NCBI RefSeq assembly: GCF_015624425.1
Contig: NZ_CP049919.1
Location: 1 to 64,000, forward strand
Source: Roseateles sp. DAIF2
Lineage (GTDB): Bacteria; Pseudomonadota; Gammaproteobacteria; Burkholderiales; Burkholderiaceae_C
Length of the DNA: 64,000 nucleotides
Direction: 5' to 3'
The notes under the pieces were generated by a model. That model had not been told where the DNA came from, ran no database searches, and saw only the letters and a list, made by a program, of their open reading frames with translations. The translations under genes were made by a program, and so were the position numbers. Positions 36,354-46,499 of this stretch are shown here, one piece after another (position 1 is the stretch's first letter; the number at the start of each line of letters is the position of its first letter).

Positions 36354-37724
36354 TCAGTAACGGTCGTCGAAGGCGAAGATCGGCTTGCGGGTCTTCCACA
36401 GGCCGCCGGTGAAATCCGGGAAGTCCAGGGTCTGGAAGCCCTGGGCGATCGACTGCTCGGACAGCGGCGTGATCGCGCTCCAGGCCACCGCGTCGTAGAT
36501 GTCGATCGGCATCGGCGCATCGGCCTTCAGCGCCTCGACGAAGGCATGGATCACGAAGAAGTCCATGCCGCCATGGCCGGCGCCGGCCGCCGCGCCCTCG
36601 TACTTCTTCCACAGCGGATGGTCGTAGCGGTCCTGGTAGGTCTTGAAGGCCTCCCATTCATGCGGCTTGCTGCGGCCCTCGATATGGATGGACTGGTTCA
36701 GGTCCATCCACAGGCCCTTGCTGCCCTGCACGCGGAAGCCCAGCGAATAGGGACGCGGCAGCGAGGTGTCGTGCTGCAGCAGGATGGTCTCGCCGTTCTC
36801 GCAGGACAGGGTGGTCGTGACGATGTCGCCCAGCTTGAACTTGACCGCGGCGTTCGGATGCTTCTTGCCGCCCAGGTTCTCCACATACTCATGCAGGCCG
36901 CGCGCCTTGCTGGCGAAGGCATTGATGCGGGTGAAGCGGTTGCCGCGGTGGATGTTGGTATACATCGCGCAGGGGCCGATGCCATGGCTGGGATAGAGCT
37001 CGCCATTGCGCTGCACCGAATGCTCGGTGCGCCAGCGCGCCTCGCTCCAGCCCTTGGCGCCGAACTCGACGCCGCCGCCATAGGGCTTGGCCGGATCGCC
37101 GCTGTTGAACTTCACCGCGCGCAGGTCATGCTGGTAGCCGCCCTGCAGATGCACCAGCTCGCCGAACAGACCGGCGCGCACCATCTGCAGCGCCGCCATC
37201 ACGTCGCGCCGGTAGCAGACGTTCTCCAGCAGCATATAGGGCGTGCCGGTCTTCAGCTGGGTGTTCAGCACGTCCCAATGGTCCTGCAGGGTGATGCCGG
37301 CGACCACCTCGCAGCCCACCGCCACCTTGGCCTGCATCGCGCCGATGGCCATCTCGGCATGCCATTCCCAGGGCGTCGCGATGATCACGCCGTCCAGGCC
37401 CGGCTGCTCCAGCAGCTTGCGCCAGGCCTGGGTGTCGCCGTTCTGGCCATAGGCCTTGGGCGCGGGCTTGCCGGCCTTCTCGGCCATCGCCATGGCGCGG
37501 CCCAGCATGATGGGCTCGATGTCGCACAGCGCCACCATGTCCACATCGTCGCGGCGCAGCAGCTCGCGCAGCAAGACCTGGCCCCGCATGCCGGTGCCGA
37601 TCATCGCCAGGCGCAGCCGCGGCCGCACCGCGGCGCGCGCCAGGGGGGTGAGGCCGCTGGCCGCGAGGGCGGCGGCGGAGGAGGAAAGCAGAAACTGTCG
37701 ACGGAGCATGGTTCTTCGGTTCAT
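36354..37724 (-). CDS. Gfo/Idh/MocA-type GH109 alpha-N-acetylgalactosaminidase (Tat-exported)
   Basis: GH109 enzymes use bound NAD+ to cleave terminal alpha-GalNAc. 456 residues: a twin-arginine signal (RRQFLL at 8-13, then a hydrophobic stretch), a Rossmann motif MIGTGMRG (43-48), the block LLENVCYRRD, and GHGGMDFF, frequent in GH109. Tat export fits a periplasmic enzyme folded with its cofactor. It is last in the minus operon and starts by overlapping the PEP-CTERM stop. The nearby GalNAc catabolic genes and GH31 strongly support the substrate; a plain dehydrogenase is the alternative. Confidence 0.78.
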   Translation of the reverse strand: MNRRTMLRRQFLLSSSAAALAASGLTPLARAAVRPRLRLAMIGTGMRGQVLLRELLRRDDVDMVALCDIEPIMLGRAMAMAEKAGKPAPKAYGQNGDTQAWRKLLEQPGLDGVIIATPWEWHAEMAIGAMQAKVAVGCEVVAGITLQDHWDVLNTQLKTGTPYMLLENVCYRRDVMAALQMVRAGLFGELVHLQGGYQHDLRAVKFNSGDPAKPYGGGVEFGAKGWSEARWRTEHSVQRNGELYPSHGIGPCAMYTNIHRGNRFTRINAFASKARGLHEYVENLGGKKHPNAAVKFKLGDIVTTTLSCENGETILLQHDTSLPRPYSLGFRVQGSKGLWMDLNQSIHIEGRSKPHEWEAFKTYQDRYDHPLWKKYEGAAAGAGHGGMDFFVIHAFVEALKADAPMPIDIYDAVAWSAITPLSEQSIAQGFQTLDFPDFTGGLWKTRKPIFAFDDRY

Positions 37725-38323
37725 TCGTTCGAGGTGGGAGTGTGGCGCAGACGGCGGCGTCCGAGCGCGGCGATCAGCAGGCCGCCGGCCGCCAGCAGCG
37801 CCAGGCTGGACGGTTCCGGCACCGGCGCGGCGACGCTGTCGAATCTGAGGTGGCCGGAGCGCCAGAGGCCGTCGGGCTGCAGGCCGTCGCCGGCGGCCTC
37901 GTGGAACTCGAGGCGCAGCAGGCCATCGGCCCCGACGCGAAAGTCGAGCCCGGCCTGCAGCAGGTCGAGCTCGCCCGCGGCCCGCAGTGCTCCGGCGGCG
38001 TCGCGGCCCTCGCCCGGTGCGAACAGCAGGCCGCCGGCGCCGACATCGCTGCCGCTGACGGCCAGGCGCAGCTCGGACAGCCAGCTCGGCGCGAAGGCCT
38101 CCAGCTCGAGGTCCCAGCGCAGCCCGGTCACCCGGGCGCCGGCGCCGATCTGCAGCGACAGCACCGTGTTGCCGGCGGCGCCGAGCAGGCCGCGGCTGGC
38201 CAGCTGGTCGATCGCCAGCTCATGCGTCGCGGCATGGCCGCCGGTGCCGCACAGCAGGCCGGCGCACAGCAGCGCCGGCGCGGCCAGGCGCTTGAACAGG
38301 GAGGGGGTCATCGCGGTCCTCAT
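37721..38323 (-). CDS. PEP-CTERM sorted surface protein
   Basis: 200 residues: signal peptide, a Leu/Gly-rich beta body and a C-terminal sorting signal, PVPEPSSLALLAAGGLLIAA followed by LGRRRLRH (PEP motif, membrane helix, basic cluster), recognised by an exosortase. Both ends overlap neighbours by four bases, so it is translationally coupled within the glycan operon. Ligand unknown; a surface glycan-binding protein is plausible. Confidence 0.82.
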   Translation of the reverse strand: MRTAMTPSLFKRLAAPALLCAGLLCGTGGHAATHELAIDQLASRGLLGAAGNTVLSLQIGAGARVTGLRWDLELEAFAPSWLSELRLAVSGSDVGAGGLLFAPGEGRDAAGALRAAGELDLLQAGLDFRVGADGLLRLEFHEAAGDGLQPDGLWRSGHLRFDSVAAPVPEPSSLALLAAGGLLIAALGRRRLRHTPTSNE

Positions 38324-39648
38324 GGCAGGGTGCTCAGATCCACCGCCGGCTGCTGGCCGGTCAGCGGGCGGGTGAAGTTCTGGTTCGCAGGCACGGTTTC
38401 ATTGAAGAAGCCGCCGTTGCGCAGGTAGAAGCGGCCGCTGGCGTCCAGCCCGCCGGCGAAGTCGAGCCGCTGCCTGGCCGCGCCGGTCGCGTCGACGGTG
38501 AAGCGGCCGCGGTTCAGCTCGGTCCAGACGCCCTGCTTGTCGACCGCCCATTGCCGGCCCATCAGCAGCTTGCGGCCCTGGTGGCCCTCGGTATCGATGA
38601 AGTTCTCGAGGAAGGAATGCGGGCGCACCAGCCAGGTCTGCGTGTTCGGGCGCAGCCAGGTCGCGATGAAGCGCCAGCGCTGTTCCTCCACCGCATAGAA
38701 CCAGGCCGAGTAGAGGCTACCGCCCTGGCCGTCGGGGCGCACGCGGGTGATGAAGGGATAAGTCGTGCCGGCGCGCCAGGCATAGGTCAGCCGGCTCTGG
38801 CCGCCGGTGCCCTCGCCGCCGAACTCGTTGGTGACGACCTCGGGACCCTTGCGGACCAGCGTGGTCTTGCCGACGGACGGGTCCCAGACCGAGAACAGCA
38901 CCCAGCGCTCGCGCTCCTTGACCTGGATGCCCATATAGCCTTCGCCAAAGCCGTTGGCCATGAAGAAGGAGCCGACCTTGTCCTCGCCGGCCGGGATCGT
39001 CAGCTCGTTGTAGAAATACTCGACATCGGCCGGCGCCGTGTAGCTCATGTGCACCGAGGGGCCGCGGCGCGACCAGTAGTAGCCGGAGTCGGCCGCCTGG
39101 TTGGCGTACTGCAGGCCGCTGGCCGCCGTGCCGCTGAGCTCGATGGCCTGCAGCTGGGCGAACTCGGGGCCGCTGCGCGTCAGGCCCTGCACGTCGATCT
39201 TCACGTAGCCGGCGGCCGGCACGTCGATCACGGCCAGCCCGCTCGCCACCGAGGCGGTCGGCGTCAGGCGCAGCGTGAAGCTGCGGCCGAGCGCGCTGAC
39301 CTTGACCGTGCTGATGCCTCCCGGCGGCACCACGCCCTTCAGCGCGATGTTGAAGCGGCCCGGCTGGGCCACCCGCACATAGGTGCTGATGACCGTGGCC
39401 GGATCGCTCCAGTCCTTCAGGCCCTCGTTGTAGGAGATCCATTCCGGCGCATCGGGCCCGGCCTGGGTGATGAAGGCATTGCCGGCCAGGTCGACGCGTG
39501 CCGGCTGCTGCTTCGGGCTCGCGACGACGGCTGCCGGCGCGGCCACCGGCTGCGGCGCGGCGGCGACGCTGCCGCCGCAGACGGCGAGCAGGGCGGCCAG
39601 CGGCGCCAGCGCGCGCAGGACGGGGAGTTGTTGGCTCATGCTCGTCAC
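38320..39648 (-). CDS. DUF3472/DUF5077 exported protein
   Basis: 442 residues with a signal peptide ending near AVCGGSVAAA. The first domain resembles DUF5077 (AFITQAGPDAPEWISYNEGL, a beta-sandwich), followed by DUF3472 (SGYYWSRRGPSVHMSYTAP, then FFMANGFGEGYMGIQVKERE). Such proteins accompany glycoside hydrolases in polysaccharide loci and may bind carbohydrate. The start could also be the ATG at 39639. It begins seven bases after the TonB receptor gene. Confidence 0.78.
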   Translation of the reverse strand: MTSMSQQLPVLRALAPLAALLAVCGGSVAAAPQPVAAPAAVVASPKQQPARVDLAGNAFITQAGPDAPEWISYNEGLKDWSDPATVISTYVRVAQPGRFNIALKGVVPPGGISTVKVSALGRSFTLRLTPTASVASGLAVIDVPAAGYVKIDVQGLTRSGPEFAQLQAIELSGTAASGLQYANQAADSGYYWSRRGPSVHMSYTAPADVEYFYNELTIPAGEDKVGSFFMANGFGEGYMGIQVKERERWVLFSVWDPSVGKTTLVRKGPEVVTNEFGGEGTGGQSRLTYAWRAGTTYPFITRVRPDGQGGSLYSAWFYAVEEQRWRFIATWLRPNTQTWLVRPHSFLENFIDTEGHQGRKLLMGRQWAVDKQGVWTELNRGRFTVDATGAARQRLDFAGGLDASGRFYLRNGGFFNETVPANQNFTRPLTGQQPAVDLSTLP

Positions 39649-39654
39649 TCCCCT

Positions 39655-42618
39655 TTACTTGAACTGGTAGCTGGCCGACAGGCTGTAGACCCGGCCGAAC
39701 AGGTTCAGGCGGTGGTTGTAGCCCTCCCAGCCATGCGGGTCGTAGTAGGGCTTGCGGTCAAGCAGGTTCTTCACCGACAGGCCCAGACGCATGTCCTTCA
39801 CCGGGCTCCAGCCCAGGCTCAGGTTGAGCGTGTAATGCGAGGGCTGGCCCTTGCACAGATCCTCCGGCAGGGGCAGGTAGGCGCCCTTGCAGGTGCCGGG
39901 CGCGTTGTCCTTGTCATCGCTGTCGGTGGCCCATTTGCTGCTGCCGGTGTAGTTCAGGAACAGGCCGGCGTTGTAGTTCTGGTAGGCCCAGTCGGCGCTC
40001 AGGGTGGCGCGCAGGCGCGGGTTGTTGTAGTAGCCGACGTACTCGTACTTGAAGCCCTCGTTGGTGTAGTCGGCCTTGTTGCGGCGCGCGATCGTCGCGG
40101 CCGCGCCCAGGTTCAGGCGGCCGTAGTCGCCCAGCGCGACGCGGCCCCGCGCATCGATGTCGAAGCCGTCGATCAGGGTGCGGCCGCGGTTGGTGTAGCT
40201 GTTGACCAGGCCGGCCAGGTTGCCCATGGTGTAACCGGGCACGCCGGCGGCGCAGGCCGCGGCATTGGCCGGGTTCTGGCACATCGCGGCGGCGGCCGCG
40301 GCATTGCCGCGGTCGGCATCGGAGATCGGCACGCGGGTCGCGCCCGGCGCGTTGACCAGTGCGGCGCCGTACTGGGCGGCCAGGGCCTCGTAGAGCTTGT
40401 TGAAGTCGCCGCGCTGGATCTCGTCGCGGCGGTAGACGAACCAGTAGTCCAGCGACACATCCAGGTCCTTGGTCGGCTGCAGCACCAGGCCCAGGGTCGC
40501 GATCTTGGCCTTCTCCGGCTTCAGCGCCTTGTTGGGCGGGGTCAGGCCGCCGATCGTGGTGCTGCAGTTGGAGTTCAGCAACTGCTTGCCCAGCTCCTTG
40601 TCGGTCGCGCTGACCGACTTCAGCAGCAGATTCGCGATCGCATTGGTCTCGTCGCAGCGCGCCTTGTCGCGCAGGCCGCCATGCTGGGCATAGACGCCGC
40701 CGTTGCCGGACTCGGCCAGGCTGGGCGCGCGGAAGCCCTCGGAGTAGGTGCCGCGCAGCAGCAGCTCCGGCAGGGGCTTGAACTTCAGGCCCAGCTTGGG
40801 CGCCAGGTTGGCATCGAAGTTCGGGTACTTGTCCAGGCGCAGCGCGGCGTTCAGCTCCAGGTTCTTGGTCAGCGGCACGATGGCCTCGCCGAACAGCGCG
40901 CCCACGGTGCGCTTGCCGTCGAACCAGGAGCCGCCCTGCTGGGTGATCAGGCCGTTGGCCGCGTCGGTGTTGCCGGGGGTCTTGAAGCTCTCGCGCATCA
41001 GGTTCAGGCCGAAGGCGGTGCGCACCTCGCCGGCCGGCAGCTTGTAGACCGTGCCCTCGACCTTGGCGTCATAGGTGATCAGCCGGGTGCTTGAGGCGAT
41101 GTCGAAGGTCGGGTAGGCCTCGCGCAGCAGCGCGGCGTTCTTCTCGCTGATCACGCCGAACTCGTAGGCCGGCTTGTCGGCCATCAGCAGGCGGCCGGCC
41201 GCGTCGGTGGTGAAGGGGCCGAAGGCCTTCTCGAAGCCCTTGCGGTTGACGTTGACGGTCTGGTACAGGGTCGAGTCGCTGCCGGCCACCGCCAGCGCGG
41301 TCTCGAAGTCCCAGTCGCCGAGCGCGCCGCGCAGCCCGGCCAGCCAGCGGTAGCTGTTGTCGGTGTTGCGCTGGCCGAAATGGCCGGTCGCGTCCTGCAG
41401 CAGGTAGTTCAGGCCCACCACGCCGCCCATCTTGGCGCGCAGCTCGGGGCTGGCCTTGTTGTAGATGTTGTTGGGGCCCAGGAAGGGCTGGGTGAAGGTG
41501 TTCAGCGTCGTGCCGGTGTTGCGCGAGTACCAGCTGGTGGTGCTGCCGCTGTTCAGCGCGGCCGGGCCGTTGCGGCCCTGCAGCTCGATGCGGGTATAGG
41601 CCAGCTCGCTGAAGCCCTCCAGGGTGTCGCTGAACTTGGCGCGGCCGTTCAGGTAGAGCGTCGCGCGCTCCGAGCTGGGGCCCGTGTCGAGCGCATTCGG
41701 CAGCGAGTTCCAGATGCAGCGCTGGCCGGCGGCCTGCTGGAAGGTGTTCTTGCAGCCCGGTGCCGGCTCCTGCGAGCGCGCATTGCCCTTGGTCGGGTCG
41801 AACGCGAAGAAGGTGCCGGGGTTGAGCACGCCCGGCTCGCTGCCGCTGCCGATGCGGAAGTCCGAGATGAAGGTCGGCTTGTTCACATAGAAGTGATCGG
41901 GCCGCTTGTCGTAGGTGTCGGACAGCGCGATGCGGTCGCGCTTGTAGAGGTTCAGCGAGCCGTAGAGGCTGTAGCGGTCGCGCTCCAGGTCGCCGAAGCC
42001 GTACAGCAGGCTGGCCTGCTTCTCGCCGTAGCTGCTGACCTTGTCCGACCAATCGGTGCTGGCGGTCAGCTGCAGGCCCTGAAAGCTCTTCTTGGTGATC
42101 ACGTTGATCACGCCGGCCACCGCGTCGGAGCCGTAGATCGCCGAGGCGCCGTCGGTCAGCACCTCCATGCGCTCGATCGCCGCGGCGGGGATCGAGTCGA
42201 TGTTGACGAACTGGCGCTGGAAGCCCTCCGGCGCGCCGTAGAAGGACAGGCGGCGGCCGTTCAGCAGCACCAGGGTGCCATGCGCACCCAGGCCGCGCAG
42301 ATTGGCCTGCGAGGCGCCGTCCGAGCCGGTGAACATCGAGCGGAAGTCCTGCTGCCCCGGCATCGCCGCCGGCAGGTTGTCCAGCACCTGCAGCAGGGTG
42401 CGCGCGCCCATGTTCTCGATCTGCTTGGCGCTGATCACCTGCACCGGCGAGGCGGTCTCGGCATTGACGCGGCGGATGCTGGAGCCGGTCACCTCGACCC
42501 GCTCGATCTGCTGCTTGGGCTCGGCCTGGGCAAACGCCATCAGGGGGCCGGCGCACAGCAGGGCGGCGATGGCGCGGGCCCGGGCATGGGGGCGGGGGGT
42601 CTGGCTTCGGTTCAGCAT
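39655..42618 (-). CDS. TonB-dependent outer-membrane receptor
   Basis: 987 residues: signal peptide (AIAALLCAGPLMAFAQA), TonB box-like region (IERVEVTGSSIRR), plug (VQVISAKQIENMGARTLLQV, NLRGLGAHGTLVLLNGRRL, GSDAVAGVINVITKK) and a large barrel ending YSLSASYQFK with the terminal aromatic. It belongs to the carbohydrate-type receptors with a short N-terminus. Placement between a GH31 gene and a DUF3472 gene points to uptake of GalNAc-containing oligosaccharide. Confidence 0.93.
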   Translation of the reverse strand: MLNRSQTPRPHARARAIAALLCAGPLMAFAQAEPKQQIERVEVTGSSIRRVNAETASPVQVISAKQIENMGARTLLQVLDNLPAAMPGQQDFRSMFTGSDGASQANLRGLGAHGTLVLLNGRRLSFYGAPEGFQRQFVNIDSIPAAAIERMEVLTDGASAIYGSDAVAGVINVITKKSFQGLQLTASTDWSDKVSSYGEKQASLLYGFGDLERDRYSLYGSLNLYKRDRIALSDTYDKRPDHFYVNKPTFISDFRIGSGSEPGVLNPGTFFAFDPTKGNARSQEPAPGCKNTFQQAAGQRCIWNSLPNALDTGPSSERATLYLNGRAKFSDTLEGFSELAYTRIELQGRNGPAALNSGSTTSWYSRNTGTTLNTFTQPFLGPNNIYNKASPELRAKMGGVVGLNYLLQDATGHFGQRNTDNSYRWLAGLRGALGDWDFETALAVAGSDSTLYQTVNVNRKGFEKAFGPFTTDAAGRLLMADKPAYEFGVISEKNAALLREAYPTFDIASSTRLITYDAKVEGTVYKLPAGEVRTAFGLNLMRESFKTPGNTDAANGLITQQGGSWFDGKRTVGALFGEAIVPLTKNLELNAALRLDKYPNFDANLAPKLGLKFKPLPELLLRGTYSEGFRAPSLAESGNGGVYAQHGGLRDKARCDETNAIANLLLKSVSATDKELGKQLLNSNCSTTIGGLTPPNKALKPEKAKIATLGLVLQPTKDLDVSLDYWFVYRRDEIQRGDFNKLYEALAAQYGAALVNAPGATRVPISDADRGNAAAAAAMCQNPANAAACAAGVPGYTMGNLAGLVNSYTNRGRTLIDGFDIDARGRVALGDYGRLNLGAAATIARRNKADYTNEGFKYEYVGYYNNPRLRATLSADWAYQNYNAGLFLNYTGSSKWATDSDDKDNAPGTCKGAYLPLPEDLCKGQPSHYTLNLSLGWSPVKDMRLGLSVKNLLDRKPYYDPHGWEGYNHRLNLFGRVYSLSASYQFK

Positions 42619-42760
42619 CGTCGTGATTCCTTATCGGTTGGAGCTTGCTCGGCTTGTCTCGGCCTTGCGATCTGACGTGGTAGCGGTGAGGGGCGGGCAG
42701 TGCTCCGCCAGGCGCGCGGGTCGGCGCGCCGGTACTGGAGCGGGTTTTGGGGTGGGTGGT

Positions 42761-45700
42761 TTAAGGCTTGGTCGAGAAGGCGGCGCGATCCCCCTCCATG
42801 CCCAGCAGGGCGGCATTGGCCCAGTTGCCGCAGACCGCGGCGGGTTTGGCACCGGTGGCGCCCAGGGTGCGCAGGCTCAGCCGGCGCAGGCCGCGCACAT
42901 CGATCTCGGGCTTGACCACGCCGGGCGCCTTCACCAGCCCGCTGTCGTACAGCAGGCGACCGTCGCCCCAGACCTGGAACTGCAGCCCGCCCTGGGCGCG
43001 GCAGCTGTCGTCGACGCCGAGGTCGGCGCGCAGCAGGCGCCAGTCGCCGTCCAGCGCCAGCTCGATGCGGCTGCTCGCGCCGACGCCCAGGCCCTTGCGG
43101 AACAGCAGGCCGTTCATGCGCATCGGCGCCTTGGCGCCCGGCGCCAGGTCGCGCGCCACGCCGCGCGGCGGGGCCGACAGATCCGACAGGTAACGCAGCA
43201 GCTCCGGGCGCTCGGCGCTGCGATGCTCCAGCACGCGAAAGCGCGACAGGGTGATCGGCCCGACCTCGGCCGGCAGGCTGGCATCGAGCGCGCGGGCGCC
43301 CGGCTCGGCCGGCGCCTCGGCCGCGGCCGACTGCGCATCCGGGTTGTGGGTGCTCAGCACGCGAAAGCGCAGCAGGCGGCCGGCGGTCGGCCTGAAGGCG
43401 ATCTGCTGCGGCTCCTGCTGCAGCGCCAGCCGGCCGCGGTGGATCGCCGCGCCCCAGTCGCCGTTGCTGTCGGCCATATAGACCTCGTAGTCGCGCACCT
43501 GGCCATGCTTCCAATGCTGGTCGGTGCGCGGCGCGATCTCGATGCCGTCGATCAGGCGGCGCTCGCCGAAGCCCAGGGTCCATTCATGCGCGCCATGCTT
43601 GAGGGCCTGGTTGCGGGTGGTGCGGAACCAGGTCTCGGGCTGGGCGTCGAAGGCCTGCTCCAGCGGATGGCCGGGCTCCTCGGCCGGGCGGTTCACCACG
43701 CTCAACGCATCGGCCTGCAGCTCGCGGCCGACCGCCGGCGCGGCCGGGAAGGCATCCTCCGGCGCGGCGGCCGCCGCCAGGCGCAGCGCGAAGTCCAGCG
43801 GCTCGCGGATGTCGCGCGCCGCGGTCTTGACATGCACCGTGCCCAGGCGGTCCGACGGGTCGAAGAACCAGCCCTGCGCGGCCGCGTCGAAGGCGGCGCG
43901 CTCGCGCAGCTCGGGCAAGGCCTGACCCTGCAGCGCGACGCCCTGCGGGCGCTGGCGGCTCAGCAGGCGCAGCGCGTAGCGGCGGCGCGGCTCCTGGCCG
44001 GCATAGCTGCCGGCGACGGCGCCGATCGCCACGCGCAGCTCGCCGCCGGCCGCGCCGGGCGCGCTCATGCGGATCGGCTGCTCGCTGAACTGGCCGACGG
44101 CGTATTGGCGCGTCTCGCCGTCGTCCTCGTAGAGCGTGTAGCTCGACTCGCCCTGCGGGTAGAGGTCCAGGGTCAGCTCGTCCTTGGGCTTGTGGCCGTC
44201 GTACAGCATCTCCGGGTACATCGGCAGGATGGCGCCGGCGCGCACGAACACCGGCAGCTTGTCCAGGCCCACCTGCAGGTCGATCTGGCGCCCGGCGGCG
44301 CCGGCGCTCAGCTGGCGGCCGTCCCAGTAGTCGATCCAGCGGCCCTGGGGCAGGTGGATGCCCTGGCGCCAGCCCTGACTGGCCGCCTGGCTGCGGTAGA
44401 CGGGCGCCACCAGCAGCTCGCGGCCGAGCAGGAACTGGTACTTGTGCATCTCGGTGTAGGCCTGCGGGTCGTTCGGGTGGTCCCACATCAGGCCGCGCAC
44501 CGGCGGCGCGCCGCTTTGCTCGGCCTCGCGGGTCAGGCCGTACATATAGGGCGTCAGGCGCAGCTTCAGCTTCAGGTAGCGGCGGTTGATGCTGCGGTAG
44601 GGCTCGTCGAACCACCAGGGATGCTTGCGCGCCGCGGCGGCCCAGCCGGACATGCCCATCAGCACCGGCGTGAAGCTCTTCCACTGCAGGTCGCGGGTAT
44701 AGGTCTCGGCGCTGCCGCCGAAGATCGCGTCGACGTCGCCGGTCGCATAGGCCTGGCCGGACAGGCCGGAGCCGATCAGGGTCGGCACATGCCAGCGGAT
44801 GTAGTCCCAGCTGGCGCTCTGGTCGCCGGTCCAGGTCACCGCGTAGCGCTGGATGCCGGCCCAGCCCATCACGGTCCAGAGGAAGGGGCGGGCGTCGGAG
44901 TTGTTCAGGATGCCGTCGTAGGCCGACTTGTTCGCGTCCATCGCGAACTGGTAGCCCTTGCCGGTCCAGGCCACGTCCAGCTTCTGCGCGCGGCTGCCGG
45001 CCTGGCCGACCTCCCAGGCGATCTTGTCGACGCCGTTCTCGGTCCACAGCCCGGTGCGAAAGCCCTGCTCGCGCAGGCCCTGCACCACCGCGGGCAGCTC
45101 GGTGTAGCCGCAGCCATAGCCGTCGTTGGGCAGGATCCAGCCGCCGGGCATGTCGTGCTCGCGGTACTTCTTGGCCACCGACTCGATCACGTCGGGCGTC
45201 TTGCCGGTCGGGCCGTCGCTCCAGCCCTTGGGCACGGTGCCGGGCTTCTTGGCGTTGTCGCCGTCGTTGTAGCAGTCGGCGTCGCCGTACTCCAGCGCCC
45301 AGCGCGGCAGCAGGCGGGCGCGGCCGGTCAGCTCGGTATAGCGGGCCAGCACCTCGCGCAGGCTGGGGCCCACGAAGTAATAGGCGTCGAAGCGCCCCTC
45401 CCTGTGCTCCAGCGCCAGCTGCTCGGGCTGGCGCAGGTCGTAGCTGCCGTCGCTCCAGGTGTTGCGCAGCATGCCCCAGCCGCGCGAGCTCATCAGGAAG
45501 GGTGCCGGGCTGGGCCGGTGGCCCTCTTCCCAGCCGCCGGAATAGGACACCTCCAGCTGCCGGCCCTTGAACTCGTAGCGGCCGTTCTGCTGGCCGCCGC
45601 CGAAGAAGCGCTCCGCCGCCTCGCTGCTGAGGGTCTGCACGCTGCGCTCGGCCGCCAGGTCCAGCGGCTGCAGCTCGCGCCACAGCGGCTGGGCCTGGCC

Positions 45701-46114
45701 GGCGCCGTCCAGCCGGTCCAGTTCGAAGCGCAGCGGCTTGCGGTAGATGCGCAGCGCCAGCGCGCTGGTCTTCAAGAGCAGATGGTCGGGCCGCTCGTCC
45801 AGGGTGAAGGGCACCGGGCCATAGGACTGCGGCAGCACGATGGGCGCGGCCTGGTCGCCGGCGCCCTGCAGGGTCTGGCGGCTGCCGGCCCAGATGCGCA
45901 GCAGGTCCGGGCGCAGCAGGCCGATCTGCAGCTTGACCCGGGCATCGGTCTGCAGCTCCCAGCGGCTGCCCTGGCCGGCCTCGGCCGGCAGCGGCCTGAT
46001 CTCGCGCAGATTGCCGACCGACGCGGCCCCGGCGCCCGATGGCAGGCCGGCCAGCAGCATCGTCGCGATGGCGGCAGCGGCGGTGGCGGTCTTGCGCAAA
46101 TCCCCAGCGTTCAT
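42761..46114 (-). CDS. GH31 glycosidase, probably alpha-N-acetylgalactosaminidase, with NPCBM
   Basis: 1117 residues, exported. After the signal comes a GH31 N-terminal beta-domain, then the catalytic barrel. D380 in DVAWTG is the candidate nucleophile and D431 in WTGDQ the candidate acid/base. SDARPFLWTVMGWAG and SGLSGQAYATGDVD resemble the GH31 group active on alpha-GalNAc rather than alpha-glucosidases. Later regions: a DUF5110-like sandwich, a discoidin/CBM32-like domain (about 770-930) and an NPCBM-like C-terminus (about 980-1110). It heads the minus operon, divergent from agaS. GalNAc specificity is inferred from these segments and context; the GH31 call is certain. Confidence 0.9.
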   Translation of the reverse strand: MNAGDLRKTATAAAAIATMLLAGLPSGAGAASVGNLREIRPLPAEAGQGSRWELQTDARVKLQIGLLRPDLLRIWAGSRQTLQGAGDQAAPIVLPQSYGPVPFTLDERPDHLLLKTSALALRIYRKPLRFELDRLDGAGQAQPLWRELQPLDLAAERSVQTLSSEAAERFFGGGQQNGRYEFKGRQLEVSYSGGWEEGHRPSPAPFLMSSRGWGMLRNTWSDGSYDLRQPEQLALEHREGRFDAYYFVGPSLREVLARYTELTGRARLLPRWALEYGDADCYNDGDNAKKPGTVPKGWSDGPTGKTPDVIESVAKKYREHDMPGGWILPNDGYGCGYTELPAVVQGLREQGFRTGLWTENGVDKIAWEVGQAGSRAQKLDVAWTGKGYQFAMDANKSAYDGILNNSDARPFLWTVMGWAGIQRYAVTWTGDQSASWDYIRWHVPTLIGSGLSGQAYATGDVDAIFGGSAETYTRDLQWKSFTPVLMGMSGWAAAARKHPWWFDEPYRSINRRYLKLKLRLTPYMYGLTREAEQSGAPPVRGLMWDHPNDPQAYTEMHKYQFLLGRELLVAPVYRSQAASQGWRQGIHLPQGRWIDYWDGRQLSAGAAGRQIDLQVGLDKLPVFVRAGAILPMYPEMLYDGHKPKDELTLDLYPQGESSYTLYEDDGETRQYAVGQFSEQPIRMSAPGAAGGELRVAIGAVAGSYAGQEPRRRYALRLLSRQRPQGVALQGQALPELRERAAFDAAAQGWFFDPSDRLGTVHVKTAARDIREPLDFALRLAAAAAPEDAFPAAPAVGRELQADALSVVNRPAEEPGHPLEQAFDAQPETWFRTTRNQALKHGAHEWTLGFGERRLIDGIEIAPRTDQHWKHGQVRDYEVYMADSNGDWGAAIHRGRLALQQEPQQIAFRPTAGRLLRFRVLSTHNPDAQSAAAEAPAEPGARALDASLPAEVGPITLSRFRVLEHRSAERPELLRYLSDLSAPPRGVARDLAPGAKAPMRMNGLLFRKGLGVGASSRIELALDGDWRLLRADLGVDDSCRAQGGLQFQVWGDGRLLYDSGLVKAPGVVKPEIDVRGLRRLSLRTLGATGAKPAAVCGNWANAALLGMEGDRAAFSTKP

Positions 46115-46499
46115 TCCTCTAGTCCTTCTCGCGGATCGACGGGTCGTCCGACGCCCGTTCGAAATGATTTGCGCAAACTCTATGCAGGCAATCGAAACGA
46201 GTCAACGCGATCGAAAGGCAATTTCGAAGGAAAAATGACAAGACAAGGGAAATTCCCTAGCAAACGCCGCTTAAATATCTTTCGAATCACTGTAAACCTT
46301 AGACATTTCTTTCTTTTCAACACAAGACGGCCATGCAAAGCAGGCCGGACTTTGGGCTTTCCAGCGACCAGAAGGCCAAACATCTCCGGCACTCGACGCT
46401 CGCTTCGCACATTTCTTTCGATTTATCTTTTTAATTTCTTTCTTTGTTTGACACTTCGAAAGTTCAAAGTTATCGTTGCCGCGTACTTCAGTTCCTGCA
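46115..46499. promoter_or_regulatory. Divergent regulatory region between GH31 and agaS
   Basis: AT-rich 385-base intergenic region. CTTTCG/CGAAAG hexamers occur at 46212, 46279, 46415 and 46457, matching those around agaR (from 49918). A palindrome TTTGCGCAAA lies at 46168-46177, with a TTGCGCAA copy at 46092 inside the GH31 start; CG-centred palindromes suit LacI-type operators, so a second regulator may act on the minus operon. T-rich TTTCTTT runs on the agaS side recall the repetitive E. coli AgaR sites. Confidence 0.55.
46448..46476 (+). promoter_or_regulatory. Promoter of the aga operon
   Basis: TTGACA (46448-46453), 17-base spacer, TATCGT (46471-46476). The spacer contains CTTCGAAAGTTCAAAG, so a repressor there would block RNA polymerase. 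The start would be near 46483, a short leader before the ATG at 46500. Confidence 0.65.
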